From: Mortierella sp. BCC40632
Lineage: Eukaryota > Mortierellomycota > Mortierellomycetes > Mortierellales > Mortierellaceae
NCBI GenBank assembly: GCA_011634665.1
Contig: WAEK01000011.1
Span: forward strand, 1,087,001 to 1,151,000
Length of the DNA stretch: 64,000 nucleotides
Direction: 5' to 3'
A program made the translations under genes and the position numbers. Below the pieces are notes generated by a model. It searched no databases. It saw nothing but the letters and a program-made list of their open reading frames with translations, and was not told the origin of the DNA. This document shows positions 1-12,777 of this stretch, piece after piece. The first letter of the stretch is position 1, and the number at the start of each line of letters is the position of its first letter.

Positions 1-1
1 G

Positions 2-548
2 ATAGTGACCTTTTCTTCTTTCCGATTGCTGCGCAAAAGTTTTCCTGGAGGGAAGCGGGACCCGACAGACGAATCCGTTCTCCATACCGCTTTACGAGAG
101 ATGCAGGAAGAAATCTTTATCGATCCAGATCTTGTCGAGGTGCTAGGAGAATACTCGTCTATCCCAAACCAAGGTTGCACTTTAAAGGTCCACCCATTTG
201 TCGGACTGATCAACCAACCTATCCAGGATGTTCAGACCGATATTCGGTTTAACCCGGACGAGGTCCAACGAGTTTTCACAGTCCCAATTGAGAGCCTAAT
301 GGACCCCGCCAGACGATCGATGGTTCAGTTCAGAAATTCCAAGTTTTTGTATCCCACATGGAAGATTGACGATCCTGCCATTACTATCTGGGGTTTGACA
401 GCCTTTATTCTTGATGGTAACGATTATAATTCTTCTATTTCTTTCTCTATCTTTGACGTGTTTTTTTTTTTATGGAGCTTATTACCATGCTTCGAGTGCC
501 GAACCCAAATATGATGCTGACTCGGAAGATGTTTCTTGCTTTGATTGA
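2..548 (+). CDS. PCD1: Nudix hydrolase, peroxisomal/mitochondrial CoA diphosphatase type (5' partial)
   Basis: The 5' end lies outside the window. The visible frame opens just before the Nudix box, with PGGK, then TALREMQEE giving the metal-binding glutamates. The FPGGK-D-P-D-S-TALRE pattern is that of CoA diphosphatases (yeast Pcd1, NUDT7/8), which cleave CoA to 3',5'-ADP and phosphopantetheine. A possible acceptor AG at 38-39 means the first bases may be intron. Exon 1 ends at 416 in phase 1 (GAT G|gtaacg) and an acceptor at 476-477 gives a short acidic tail ending with TGA at 546-548. A different frame, open from 472 to 663, would need another acceptor and fits the phase less well. The conserved glycine after EE in the box is a phenylalanine here, which is unusual. 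Family call good, C-terminus moderate. Confidence 0.7.
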
Positions 549-714
549 TGACCACCCACTAGGCGTTCTAAGATGCATCGCCAGAGAAGGCCCAGTAGAT
601 GCGGAGGAAATCAAGGAAGGAACTGATCCAAAGCAATACCGACCCTCAAAACCATCCGCGTAAGTCAGAGGGTTGGAGCCAACATAGAGAGAGAGCGATG
701 ACTGATACTGCTCA

Positions 715-748
<34 letters not shown>

Positions 749-1702
749 GAGGCCGCATACCCACAAGAGACTGCTGCTCCTACACTTTACATAGATTTGT
801 ATAGAAGAAGAAGAAGAACAGCACTTGCGAAGCGGCAAATAACAATAGACGCCGATTACGCCTTTGAATGAGTAAATCCAAAAGGCCCAACAGCCCACAG
901 TGCTAGAATGCAATGTAATCTTGGAGCGTTTGAACTTGAAATTGGATCATGAGAGAATGATGGCGTTTCTACAGGAGTCTAGGACTACACAAGATTACGA
1001 AAAGAGGTTAGTCCATACCACAGACACAGGGAATGGGAGCAATGGATTGGAGGGAGCCAGTGACTCGACGGAGCCAAGGACCTATGGAGTTAAAACTCTG
1101 AATTTTTATGCTCCTTGAATCAAAGACGTGAGCGGGAAACAAGAATGTTTAGTGCAGTTTCTACAAAGTTTTTTTTTTTTTTTTTTTTTTCTTACAGCAG
1201 GTCCAATTCTTTAGGCCTCTTCTCCAGAGAGAAACTGCTTTAGATAATAGCAGGATTCATACGTTTTGAGCATAGGAACAGGAGAGAAGGGATAGTATTT
1301 GGCGCTGTTTAGAGTCTTGTGAGGAACAAAGGGCGCAGGAGAGGCAGCGGTTAATGAATCAGCCTAAAAAGTGGTACAATCCCTCTCCACGCTCAGGCTC
1401 CAACAAACAAGGAACGAGAATGGCAACTCGAGAACTATCTCGAAAAGACATTGTGGGGCCAATATAAGAAAGGAGTGAACTCACCAGAAGAGAAGGGAAA
1501 AGGTCCTCTGAACAACGAATTCACCAAGTTAAAGTTTTTTTTTGTTCCACTAGGCGAACTGGACAGGTACAACCGAGAAATTCGGCTCTTCTTTTCCCCT
1601 TCCCCTAAAATCTCAACTTTCCCACACATCGTCTCTCTGTCTCTCTCTCTCTTTTTTTTTTACTGCCCTTGTCCATCTGCTTCGGAATCAAAAGAAAAAA
1701 AA
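549..1702. other. Intergenic, no recognised gene
   Basis: The stretch holds an A29 run at about 717-745, a T22 run near 1170-1191 and CT-rich sequence from about 1620 leading into the next start codon. A 72-codon open frame at 900-1118 has no recognisable motif and no splice partner I could find. The T- and C-rich part at 1620-1690 is probably the leader of the YciI-like gene. Confidence 0.5.
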
Positions 1703-2398
1703 ATGCTCCCCACCACTCTCGCTGCTCGTGCCATTCGCGCACCATTGGTGCACCATCGCGCATTCTCTGCCTCCGGTAGCTAAATCATTCAAAACTTGAT
1801 TCCTCTAAAAAAAAAAAGTCCTCTTATAGGTTTTTCATTCCAGCTGATCACTCTTTTTTTTTTGTTCCGCTCTATCACCAAAAAAAAAAAAAAAAAAAAA
1901 ATGGACCTATTCTCTACACCAGCTGCCGCACTTTCTAAAAAGCAATTCGTCGTGATTGCCTACGACTACACAGACGCCGAGGCCCCCGCACGTCGTCAGA
2001 ACGTTCGTCCTAAGCATTTGGAAGGAGCAAGGGAGTTGAAAAAATCAGGTGCTCTTCAGCTCGGAGGCGCTTTCCTGTCGGATCACTCGGACCAGGCCAA
2101 GATGGTTGGTTCGATCATGATTTTCAATGCCGAATCCAAGGAAGAAGTTGAGAAGATGGTCCAAAGGCAAGTTTGATGCTCTCTCTCTCTCCCGTTGCCT
2201 CGGTCCTACGTCTCTGTGATGCTACTAGGGAGGTCTTTTTTATTTTTTTATTTTTTTTTTCCTGGATGACTAAACAGTGCGCCTACTTTTGTAACTCTTT
2301 TTTTTTCGTTTTTCGGATGATATAGAGATCTCTATGTGACAGGAAAGGTTTGGGAAAAGTACGACATTATCCCCTTCCGCCAGGCTACCATCGAGTAA
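1703..2398 (+). CDS. YciI-like (YCII-related domain) protein, probably mitochondrial
   Basis: Three exons: 1703-1775, 1923-2166 and 2326-2398 give 129 residues. Exon 1 encodes a basic, Ser/Ala-rich leader (MLPTTLAARAIRAPL) typical of a mitochondrial presequence. Exons 2-3 carry the YCII ferredoxin-like fold: a KKQFVVIAYDY strand, an RxxHLEGARELKKSGALQLGG segment in which His and Arg are the usual conserved residues, and the family ending around KYDIIPFRQATIE. The biochemical role of eukaryotic YciI-like proteins is poorly known, so none is assigned. Intron 2 starts with GCAAGT at 2167 instead of GT. Only that donor joins the frames, because the nearby GT at 2171 leaves the wrong phase. Intron 1 contains a T-run and a long A-run just before the acceptor. 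The gene is convergent with the methyltransferase on the other strand. Confidence 0.85.
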
Positions 2399-2726
2399 AA
2401 TCAGTAGCTCCTCCTCCCGCTGCTGCTGCTGCTACCATTGTCCCTCACCTCCCCTGGTCCATTCTCACCACCACTAGAATAAAGAAAAGAAAAAGAAAAA
2501 AGAAAAAGAAACGCAGTATGAGCTTTGATAAATTTGGTGTGGCGATTCGTTCCGCATCGATTGTTTAAAAAACGACTTTACAACAAACTACTCCTCGGGC
2601 GACATTTTCGGAAGCGAGTTTTAGGAGCACAATCCATGAAAAAGGAAGAATAGGAGAAAAAAAGAAGTTATGAATTTCACTGCTGTTTCCAGATCCCGTC
2701 TACGTCTATCTTTTAATCATCTATGT
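2399..2726. other. Convergent 3' intergenic space
   Basis: About 330 bases lie between two convergent stop codons. They contain a GCT triplet run near 2420 and a purine-rich tract near 2480-2515, presumably 3' UTRs. No gene or other structure seen. Confidence 0.5.
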
Positions 2727-4015
2727 TCATTGATCCCCAGGAGTAACCCAGGCCCAAAGTTCATAAGCCAACACTGTCCTGTTCCGATCCTCCACCGAAA
2801 ACTTTTCCAAATCCTTCTCTGTAAGGGACGCATTCTCGGCTTGGAGTTCGGCCTCTGTTCGGGTATCTCCCCACTGACGTACTCGTTTGATCTCTACTAG
2901 TCGAGTCCCAAGTCCAAATTCAGGGGTTTGAGCCAACTCGAGAAATCGTTGGACTGGACCATAACCTGTATGGAGTCCACAACACACCAATATCCTTCCT
3001 TGACTTTGATAATACTCCTTCGTGACATTATCCTTGGTCTCGTTGCCTATCCGGACTGGGGTTTTCTCAAGGCATGGTGACTTGTTGAGGACAGCGAGAC
3101 ATGACCTGAGGAGTGCTTTGTGTCCTTCCGAGACCCAGAGCGTGTCAGCGAGTAGAATCCAATCGTAGCCATTCTCTTTTGTACCTGGTGAAAGGTCCAA
3201 CATCTCTTGAACACTCTCTCCCCAAGCATGACCTCGAACTGCACAACGGACCTCCTTTTCGATGGAATGTCGATTTTCCAATGCGTCCTTGTATTCCTGT
3301 GTGTGGATCGATTCAATGTTGTTGTCGTTGACTCGGTTCTGTCGTTGGTCTTGAGTCTCGATAAGATTCTCGTACCAGTTGCGTTCAAGGTTGGCGACGA
3401 TGGCTGGATCGGGATAATCGGTTAAACAAACAAACTGAGCACCTCCTCCTTTTTCTTCTCGGGCTTTGATGCAAAGAAGTCCCGGTAGTGCTGCTCCTGC
3501 GCCAAACTCGATCACTAGAAGAGTTAAGAAAAGGGTAAGGAATCACTAGTCAGATGTGTGCGTGTTCTACAGTTGTGAAGAGTGGTGAGGCCAGATTTTT
3601 TTTTTTTTTTTTTTTTTTTCCCTGACTTGCCTCGTTTTCCAGACACATTGACCAACGAGCCAGCCTCAATGTATTCTGCCATCACAAGAGCCGCATTCCA
3701 AACGAAATGCGACATGAGATTCACTGCTCCTCCACCGACATTAGCCAAATGAAGTCTTAGCAATGGTTCAGAACTGTCCTGTTGCTGCTGTTGGTGGTGA
3801 CCACCAAAGTACTCGTATATCTGGCCTGCTTCTCCATTAGCGACTCGAGAATCACCAAAGACACCTAGACTGTCTTCGAATCCGTCCAGGTAATCGTCGC
3901 TCTGCTGATCATGATGGAGATTCGAACTCTGTTGCCTTTGCTTTTGTCGCTCCTCGCGCTTGATTCGGTCGCGTTCTTGTTTTTCGGGTGATGTCGATGA
4001 ATGTTTTGGGGTCAT
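2727..4015 (-). CDS. EFM7: SAM-dependent methyltransferase, EFM7/NNT1 type (eEF1A N-terminal/lysine methyltransferase)
   Basis: Two exons on the minus strand, 4015-3631 and 3514-2727, give 390 residues. The N-terminus is charged and Gln-rich. HFVWNAALVMAEYI corresponds to the LLWN-G segment of the METTL21/EFM7 group. Motif I reads VIEFGAGAALPGLL, motif II has CLTDYPDP, which is characteristic of EFM7/NNT1, and LLADTLWVSEGH is the post-II acceptor-pocket region. Known yeast EFM7 trimethylates the N-terminal Gly and dimethylates Lys3 of eEF1A. The substrate here is inferred from family. The intron starts with GCAAGT (complement of 3630-3625), and GAG|GC joined to TAG|TG restores GKRVIEFGAG exactly. 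Intron length is 116 nt, with a run of T on the plus strand inside. Confidence 0.85.
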
Positions 4016-4459
4016 TTAGAAAAGAAAAAAAAATGAGTCAAGAGCAAGAGATGTGAGGAGCAGATCCAGTTCCTGAATGGCGGAGAATTTTTTTTTTTTT
4101 TTGCACAGTCCCTCCTTCCAACCAAAAGTAGAGTGCAGTTTCTCACTCCTCCTCATCCAAGGTGGGCTAAGCAGAGAGTCACTTGCTGTGTGTCTTCAAA
4201 TCTCTTGTTTTTTTTTTTTCTTTTCTTTTCCTCAACACATCACTTGTCAAGAGATACCAATTCATTACAAAAAAATAAATGCTACAACACAGAACATGAG
4301 TTTATGGATGACGATAAGATTATTTCTTGTTTTTTTTTAGGAAAAAAAAAAAGGAAAAGAGGGTATATAGGGTGGAGCTCTGATAATCCAGTAAAGCTAT
4401 GGAGGAGAGGACAGGTGTATGGAGGGATATCGTAATTCTATGGCATTCATTTCTTTCTT
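4016..4459. other. Intergenic, promoter of the methyltransferase gene and 3' flank of the next gene
   Basis: This region separates two minus-strand genes. It carries several short T and A runs and no coding signal beyond shadows. Nothing specific is recognised. Confidence 0.4.
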
Positions 4460-7400
4460 TTAAATCATTGGCGTAAATCCTGCATTAATACAGGCTTCAC
4501 GCACATTCTTGAGGAAGAGCTCAACTGCTTCTTCCTCCGTTCCATTAAAGGTCACCTCTTCAACATAGTCCTGGACCTGTCGCTTAGCAACGATAGGTGC
4601 TGGCTCGGGAGTGGGCACCGTCTCGGGAGAAGGAACAGGGCTTGGGCTAGAGATGGGGCTTGGGCTTGAGCTTGAGATAGGGCTGGCTGTCACTGTGGGC
4701 TCAACTGAAGGAACCTCAGTCGTGGTGGACGTTGGAGTTGGAGTTGGGCTAGGAACAGTAGGCGAAGTGACAGGCGTTGGGACGCTTGGAATAGCTGCAG
4801 GTTCATCGTCATAGCTCTTTACCGTCTGGATAACGATGACCGTGTTGAGTTGCTTGTAGCTGACGTTGCCTTCATATCCATTGGGACCTCCGATCTTGGC
4901 GCTGATCACACTGGTCACATCAAAGGGCACATCATTGGCAGCTCCAGAAAGGAGAGATGGATAAGCAATCATAAGAGAACCCAAGGTTCCCAGCATGAAA
5001 CCAATACCCTTAGGCGAGACGAGATCCATTGGTGGTGACAACACCTTAGCCTTGGCAGGGATGACAGCATTGACCTCTTGATCAATTGTACCGAAATACT
5101 TTCCATTCCAGACATTCTCAGCCTTGATATGGGAAATATAGAGATCAGTATCAAAGGGGTTATAGATGCCGATCTGGACTCGAGTCACTCTGGGCCGAGA
5201 GTTCTGGAGCATCTCACTCATAATGGGTGAGGCCTTGCTCATGCCGTCAATGATAAGCTTGTCGGTGATACCGCTAATAACTGGCGACATTTTAATAGCG
5301 GCCATGGCAGGCTGCAGAGACTCAATGGGCGTGCTGCTCATCGTTCCTGCAATGCTCAATGGGAACGTTCCTCCAGCAATGAAGGCACTCAGGAAATGGT
5401 CACGGAGCTCTGGGCTAGGAGGGGCAAGGTGCATGACAGCTGGAAGCTCGTTCGTGCCTGGCTTCAAGGCCATTCCAGGAACAATAACCTGACCCATTGG
5501 GAATCCATTAAAGCTGACATCAAGCGTCACATCTCCAGCCAGCACCGACAGTCCTGAGGGGTTCTGGAGAACGACTGTGTTATGAACCTCAATGTACTGA
5601 GGGGTACCTCCACGGATCGAAATATCCTTCACAATAACCTGTCCAGCGTTCAAGTTCATGCCTGCCATGGCAGTAACCACAGATGCACTGATGTTCGGGA
5701 TCTTGACTTGTCCAGCAGCCGTCTCGGCAACGGTCTCAATCACACCTTCCAAGAAGAACTGAACTCCAACGTCGGTAGTCAAGATCTTGTTGAAGGCCTG
5801 GAAAGTATGGCGGCCACCCTCGGTGACAGCGAGAGGCTGGTTCGAGTAGCCGGTGCGGAGAAGACCATCACCAATAGTGGTAGCAGGAGAGAGTGGCATG
5901 CTGAGAACTGCAACGGTATTGCCTTGTGGGAGCTGAAGATTCATAGTCTGACCGACAGCGGAAACGTTCAAGGGGAAGGTGAAAGGCATGTGGTACGAAG
6001 CCTCAATGTTGTCCGAGGAGGTCATGACATTGTAAGGATCAGGGCCTGTAAAGTCAAGGGTCATGGTCTTGAGCGAAACGCCTGTGATAATGTTTTGCTT
6101 TCCAATGCTAGGCAGCGCGACATTCATCTCAAGGCTTGAGAATGCAGCGCTCAACCAAGAAACGGGGCCACTTGCAGGTGTCACTGACCGACCCTTGACG
6201 GTGAGCTCAGCGCTGCCTCCGTCCAAGGTGGTCGAGAACAAATCTCCAAGAGCAGCGAGTCCCTCCTCGGTGGTTTGGCGAACCATAACTCCCGCCATAT
6301 TAACGGGGGAGATAGAGTTGGGAAGGAGGCTCATACCAACAGTTGCTACATATCCGAGATCCTGGCCCTTGTAGATGTTGGTGAAGCTGACAGTACCAAG
6401 CTCAATACCAACGCTGGATGGATTAGGGAGTGTAGCAGCGAGGACGATAGTAATGCCTTCGGCACTATCTGAAGGAAGATTAAAGGCATTGATCTTGAGA
6501 CCTTGGAGACCGTTGAATCCCTTGAGGGTGACACGCTTCTTCATGTTGACATGGGGGATTGGTGCACCCATCGCGTAAATGACCATCTCTGAAGCTGAGA
6601 CTTCCCATTCAAAGGTTTCAGCCTTGAGGGAGTAGCCGACAAAGCTTCCCATAGCCTGAGCATCAGCGACAGCGAAGGAGACGTTGGAGCTATTCAAGTG
6701 TTGTCAGAATTGTATAAATCGTTAGGTTCAAATGTCAAAAAAAAAAAAAACATTTGCCAACATGTACATTTCAATATCACTTCGACATACAGCACAAGAG
6801 GGGCACCAACGTTGGCACCAGCAGTGACAGTAGGCATGGCAATCTGACCAATTGGGAGAATTTCATCTCCATTGACCCAAGAGACAGACGAACCCATTGG
6901 GAACGCAATCTGCGAATCAAAGGGACCAGTGTTGGAAATCAATCCATTGATGTTGGTCGTAAAGCTCGTCTCTGCGGGGTTGTTGATCATGATGCTCTAC
7001 AAAAATACATTGGTAGTAGTGGAAAACCATGTCAGCAACAAAGTCTTTGAAAATAGACATAAAAAAAGAAAAAGAAAAAGAAAAAAGGCTAAAACCAATA
7101 CTTACATCAAATGCAAGAACAGCCTGGTCAACAATGGCCTGCGCGATAGGAGTTCCCACAATAGGAAGAAGCTTCAAAATCGTGTCATCAGTAGCAGTTG
7201 GCACGGCAAGCTGAGCGAGGCTCATTGAGGTAGCGTATTCGCCAACCAACACATCGACCGTCATCTCAACATCCACCTGGAGACCAGCCATGGCGGCCTT
7301 GACAAAGGCAGGAAGGTTGAAGCCAACAAAGAGCGAAGCGTCAGGCACAAAGGTGGGGTCCTTTGCCATCTGACCCAAGGCCATGATAGGGGCGGGGTTC

Positions 7401-9835
7401 AGGCCATTCGCCTGGGCTTGAGTAATAATGAGACCGAGCAAGGATTCAATCGACAAGTCCATCGAGAGTGGAAGAGGCGTGCTTGTGGCTGAAGATGTGC
7501 CAGGGACAGTAAAGGTCATCTCTGGGATATCAATCGATCCAAGAGCCTTGTCATGGTACTTGACCGTGGACTTGATGGCCTTGATGGTCAGCTGTGGGAT
7601 GAAGGGGTTGTTCACAACAACATTGACCATGGCAAGACCAGTCGAAGCGGTATCGTTCAAAATGGTGAGGCTTGTTCCGAGCAAAAGCTTGGTGTCAATG
7701 CCAGGCATAGATGACTGAATACGGATTTCTTGGAGTCCAGAGGCAAGAGGAGCAATTGGGGACGAGGATGAGGAACCAACGACATCAACAATGCTTGCTT
7801 GGTTAGTCATGTACTGCTGCAGCAGAGCCTGGCCGCCAGCAGTTCCGGTGGGTGTGAAGAGGGCGGCAGCATTGCGACGGTTGGGTCCGGGGAGAAGGGT
7901 AAGATCATCCAGGATGACATGTCCGATTGTGTCTCCTTGGTACATCATACCAAAGGAGACAATGCCCTGGGAACCGGGACCTGTGGCAATAGTGAGCGAT
8001 GAAGGGTTCACCATGGTGAGGTCGAGTGCAATCTGAATGCCCTCAGGGATACCACCGATGATAGTCAGGTTATGGATCACAGTGGGCTCGGTGGCCAAGC
8101 CCTGGAGACCAGAAAGCGAGACATCAGACTTGAATGGAATGCCAGAGATACGAACTTGGCCGATTGGAGTCTGGGCGACAGTGCCAGCAGTGCCCTCAAC
8201 TTGGAACAACTGAGCGTCATTGACAGTAAGCGCCTTGACAAAGTTGTCAAAGTCACCATGTGCTGCATCGTTGATCACAAAAGGTGAAGGAGGCAAGGCA
8301 AAGAGGATGGAGGAACTGTTGCCTTCCTTGACAGTGCTTGCGGAACCCCAGTCCATAGCCATCACCGTAGCCATGGACTTGTTCTGGTAGACAACAGTCA
8401 TGTTGTTTTGAACCTGGGTGACATTGAGCGAGAATCCAAAGGGCATCTCAAAGCCAGCAGTGACCTGAGGGGAGTTGGCCAAAGGAGCATAAGGATCTGT
8501 GTTTGTCCAGTTCATACCCATAGGTCCCAAGGCAATCGACTTGATAATGTTGAGAGGAACAGGCGACTGGAGTTTGACATTCAGAGTCATAGCCTCAAGG
8601 CCGGCAGAGAGCCAGTTGACGCGGTCAAGACCGTTGGGAAGAACGGCAACACCCTTTGCGGTAGTCTCGGAAGGGACACCAGCAATGAAGGCTGAAAACA
8701 GAGTGCCGACTTTCTCGAGTCCTTCAGGGGTAGTCTGGGGCTCCATAATTCCAGTCAGGTTAAGGATAGACAGGGAATTGCCTTCGAGCGACGCACCAGA
8801 TGCGCGAACCTGACCAAGACGGACATTCTGGTAAGAAATGTCAAGCACCACAGTGCCGAGCGCAACCCCGATGGGAGAGGGGTTGTGCATGGCAGTGTCA
8901 ATGGCAAGGTTGATACCTTGACCATTTGGTGCGTCTGATGGAAGGTTGAAGCTGAGGATCTCGACCTTGGGGAAGCCATTCATGCCTAGGAGTGTAATGT
9001 CTTTGTCAAGGACCAAGTCTTTGATAGTACGACCCATTGCACGAATCTGAACCTTGGACTTGAGGGTCCATGTGAAGCTTTCGCTGCCAAGCTACAAGAA
9101 ACAATAAAATGTAAAGGAAGATTTGAAAACAAAACAGGTTAGAGCTAAAGGTCTGTAACTGACTGTTTTTTTATCCGAATATATGATTCGGAGGAGAATG
9201 GTGTTTCAATACTTACCATATCCTTGGAGAAAGAAGAGAATGCAGCATCATCGCCAATGGTAAACTTTGAGGAGCCGACAATGGTTCCAGAGCCACCGCT
9301 AGCCTTGGTATCAGGAAGGGGGTCCATCGAACCGAGGACAACGCCCTTGTAGTGAACTTGGATAGGTTCAGGATAGCTTACAGTAGCGTGGAATGGACCA
9401 GCGTTGCCGAGACTACCTTCCATGGACATGACCATGGTCTATTTTCAGTGGATTAAACAGTCGGAATAAAAAAGGAGACATGAGTCTACTTGAGCCAAAG
9501 AGTGCGCAATTATGAAGTGGGAAGGAGTATTGCCATACCGTATTTGTAGGCTCTGTGATCGAGATCTTGTTAAATTGGAGTGTGGATCCATTGACGATCG
9601 ATTGAGCGACCTTGGGCAGGATGACCAAGAGGATGATTGGGACAAGGATGGCAACAAGGACGACGGTGATGATGACACAAAAGATCCAGAAGCGTCTACG
9701 CCGGTAGAACGGCGGATGCCTTGGCTTTGCAACATTCTCGTGCTCATCAAACTCATCATACTCGTCATATTCGACCTCACGCTCTGGGTAGGGGAGGTTC
9801 TCAGCGTTGGCGGACGCCGAGGTGGGGTTGGTCAT
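4460..9835 (-). CDS. Large single-pass vacuolar-type membrane protein with DUF3712 (Tag1-like) repeats
   Basis: Five exons on the minus strand (9835-9539, 9438-9217, 9091-7106, 6996-6791, 6689-4460) join in frame to 1,646 residues. Residues 1-48 are acidic, then RRRR, then one hydrophobic helix at about 50-74 (type II topology). A very long luminal region follows, built of LEA/DUF3712-like modules rich in NPS, GxxLGTV and VxIxG patterns. The part encoded by exon 3 and the part from exon 4-5 onward look like tandem copies (NLPSDA-P-G and SFNLPSD blocks recur). Near 1530-1600 comes a Pro/Ser/Thr stalk and then a 44-residue acidic end. Yeast Tag1, a vacuole-membrane protein of this family, helps terminate autophagy; a similar location is inference. 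A (GA)n tract lies upstream at 9941-9965. Exon borders are all GT-AG. Confidence 0.8.
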
Positions 9836-12777
9836 TATCGAGAGAGAGGGGATAGAGAGTGAAGGATAAGGAGGTCAGAGAGGGGGGAATGAAGAGAGAA
9901 TGGTATTGCCGATGCGACAATATAGAGATAGAAAGAAAAAAAGAGAGAGAGAGAGAGAGAGAGAGTCCGAGGGGAGTGGACGTGGGGGGTGTGAGGACAG
10001 ACGGAGGGCCGATCGACAGAGCTCTTGGAGGAGGAGAAGCTGTTCCTTTTATATCTCGGCCGTTCTGTAATTATCGACAATCCTTTGATGTATCAAGAGC
10101 GCAGGTCAGCGCCTCTATCCCACACAAGAACGCCTCGATCAACACCACTGACTCTGGATGCTCGCCCGCGTCTGCTAGAGGTTGTTTTGTTGGAAAGAGG
10201 CCTCACAGAAAGGAACAATGCAGAAATGGACTAGTGCCAGCGAGAGCATTAACTTATTCTCCTGTGCCCAAACTCAAACCAGACGCCCATCGTGGAGCGA
10301 CCCCGAGGTACCTTTCTCTCCCCTCTGTGGATGAATAGACTCCTATGCCTCTTGGAGTACATCGCTCGGACATTACCAGCACATGCGCTTTGAAAAGAAT
10401 GGGAAAAAGAGAGTGAGCGGGGTCTCATATCCCTCTCGGAATCCTGCTTCTCCTTCTCCTTCTCCTTCTCATCTTCATCATATCCATATTCTAGATAGCA
10501 GGGCCCTGCAGCTGCGACTAGGGACACAGTATTGCCAGAGCGCCTCACCGATCTGTATGAATTCGGGGCAGAACACACACACACACGAATATTCGATATT
10601 GTAGGTGAGTAAGCAGAAAGGATCGACAATTAACTGCTGTCACACTGTCTTGTGGTTCACACGAGAGTTTTTCGTGGTCTGTACTGTACTTGTAGAGTAA
10701 TGCATGCATCGGAAGGCTCACTTTGTGATCTTTATACGGACGACGCGAGCAGCCATTTGTGTACACCCTCGTTACTCCAGTACCTCTTTGTAGGTAATTA
10801 AAATTCAAGAAGGAATAGAACACACATGTGCCTAAACAACATCATTATCAACAACAAAGAGCGTGTGGAGGTCAGCAGCTCTGTTCTCTCTGGCACACCA
10901 AGAGATACTTCACATCTCACAGCATTTACCGAGAACTGAGGCCCTCTCTCATTTTTGCACACCCATTTAGCTGTTACACATGCCCACGAATTGTCCATTT
11001 GCTGCAACTTCTTTGATTTGGTCGGTACTACTGTCTATCTTTTGGAAAGGCATATTCATCTTTGTTAGAGCAATCTTTGTTGAACCAAACAGCGGTATTC
11101 TTCAAAATGAGGAGTTGGTGGTGATGCTTACGATGAAGGAACCATAAATGGAGCGGACATCCTCAGCTCGACATTGATAAATGCTGAGTAATGGAGAACA
11201 AACACGAGACTTCAGCCGGAACAAATGCTCTCGAACTGGGCATAAGAGTGGAGAAGGAGGGAGAGAGGAACACAGCCGTAGACGAAGGAGAAGGATAGGT
11301 GACGGGGACGGAGTACTTCTTGGGAGAGGTTTTTTTTTGTTTTGTTTTTTTTTGCTTCAGAACTTTATGTTCTTGTGAGAGCCTTCGTTATGGATGAATA
11401 CAAATTTGTCTTCTCCTCTCCAGAACCGGGTTGGATCGAGGAATGTCCTGTCCCTGGTTGTCGACAGTACCTCCCGCAAAGTACACAAGTAGAGGCGAAG
11501 AGGCACACACCTCTGATTCAGTTCTTTTGGGTTACTCCGTTCCTCTCAACGCCTCCACACCTCAGTGCATCATTTCGCACTCAGCCTGGAGAAGAGGAAC
11601 ACGGAAAAGAGGTGTTGCTTGCACATGCGCTGGTGCCATATGCTCACTCTTTTTGTTCTACCCCGCTTGCTGTCCAGCTACTCTCTTTGCTCGTCCAGAG
11701 GCTCCTGAGTGGGAAAAAAAACACATACTTGTGCAGAATACCCTCTCTCATGCAATAGTCTAGGGGATGAAGGGAGTCTCTGGCTTGGTTCTAGCTCCGT
11801 CCGTGGAGAGATTTGCTTTGTGTGGGGAAGACGGGGCCGACCATCTCAGGGGCATGGTCACCAGGTCTCACTGAACAGGAGAGTACGCGGAGCGAACGTT
11901 CTGGATCTCACTCCTGTCGGCTGGCTGATCCCATACTCGCAAAAGTTAGCAGGCGGATTTGAAAATACAGAGGCCTGGAACTCTTTCGTCTCTTTAACAA
12001 ACACTATCCAAAGCCAGGAGAGGAGACACGCTCTACCAAGTCAAAGTCCATTTGCCTAGGGCTTTGGTAGTTGGTGGCGCTCGAGGCAAACATCGGTGTC
12101 CAAGTAGTACGAGTGGTGTGATCACGATTGGAAACGCATCCGTGACCGTAGCGGATCTCTCACTAACGTCTTTTGTGTTACCCTTGACAAGAGGACCACA
12201 TCGCTTGTGTAAGCCGGCTGAAGGAGCATGTCCTATCCAAAGATCATGGCCTGACACTCGAGAGTCAATTTTTTTTTTTTTTTTTTTTTTTTTTGGATGA
12301 TAGGAAAGAGAAACATGGCAGGTTGACTATCGGCATCCTCCTGAGGGTTCATAACTTCATACAACTGCACGAGCCGGTCCAGTGTGTGTGTGGTAGGAGT
12401 TTAACATTTCTGGGCAAAAGTGATCCTCGATCCTCACGGAGGCTCAAAATAAAAGAAAAAGAGAGAGCCTCGCGCTGACACCTGCGGGCCATGAAACCAT
12501 AGGCATATCTTTACTTCCGATCATAGTTGAATCGTCACTCCTTTATTTCCATTGGAATTACAACAAGGAGCTGGGCCTCTCGCATCCAAGAGACATCTTA
12601 GTACCTTTCTCGGATTTTCAGTCCTTGATTCACAGGATCATCATACCCTTGATCTGATCGGCTCAGGATCCGTCTTCATTAGCATCTAGGACATCCATCA
12701 CCTAGTTCATCCTCACAATCAACAACCAACAAACCATAACCAGGATCCAAAACGGGAAGGAAAAATAAAAAAAAAAA
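9836..12777. other. Gene-poor intergenic region, 2.9 kb
   Basis: No open frame here has a recognisable motif, plausible splice partners or coding-like composition. Present are the (GA)n tract at 9941-9965, TCC triplets near 10450, an (AC)n run at 10570-10583, a T26 run at 12269-12294 and an A12 run just before the U1-70K start. The parts near 9840-10080 and 12600-12777 are presumably promoters of the two divergent neighbours. Confidence 0.5.
9941..9965. repeat. (GA)n microsatellite in promoter/leader of the DUF3712 gene
   Basis: Twelve or so GA units lie about 105-130 bases upstream of the minus-strand start codon at 9835. On the coding strand this is a CT-rich leader, a pattern shared by many genes of the window. 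Confidence 0.8.
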
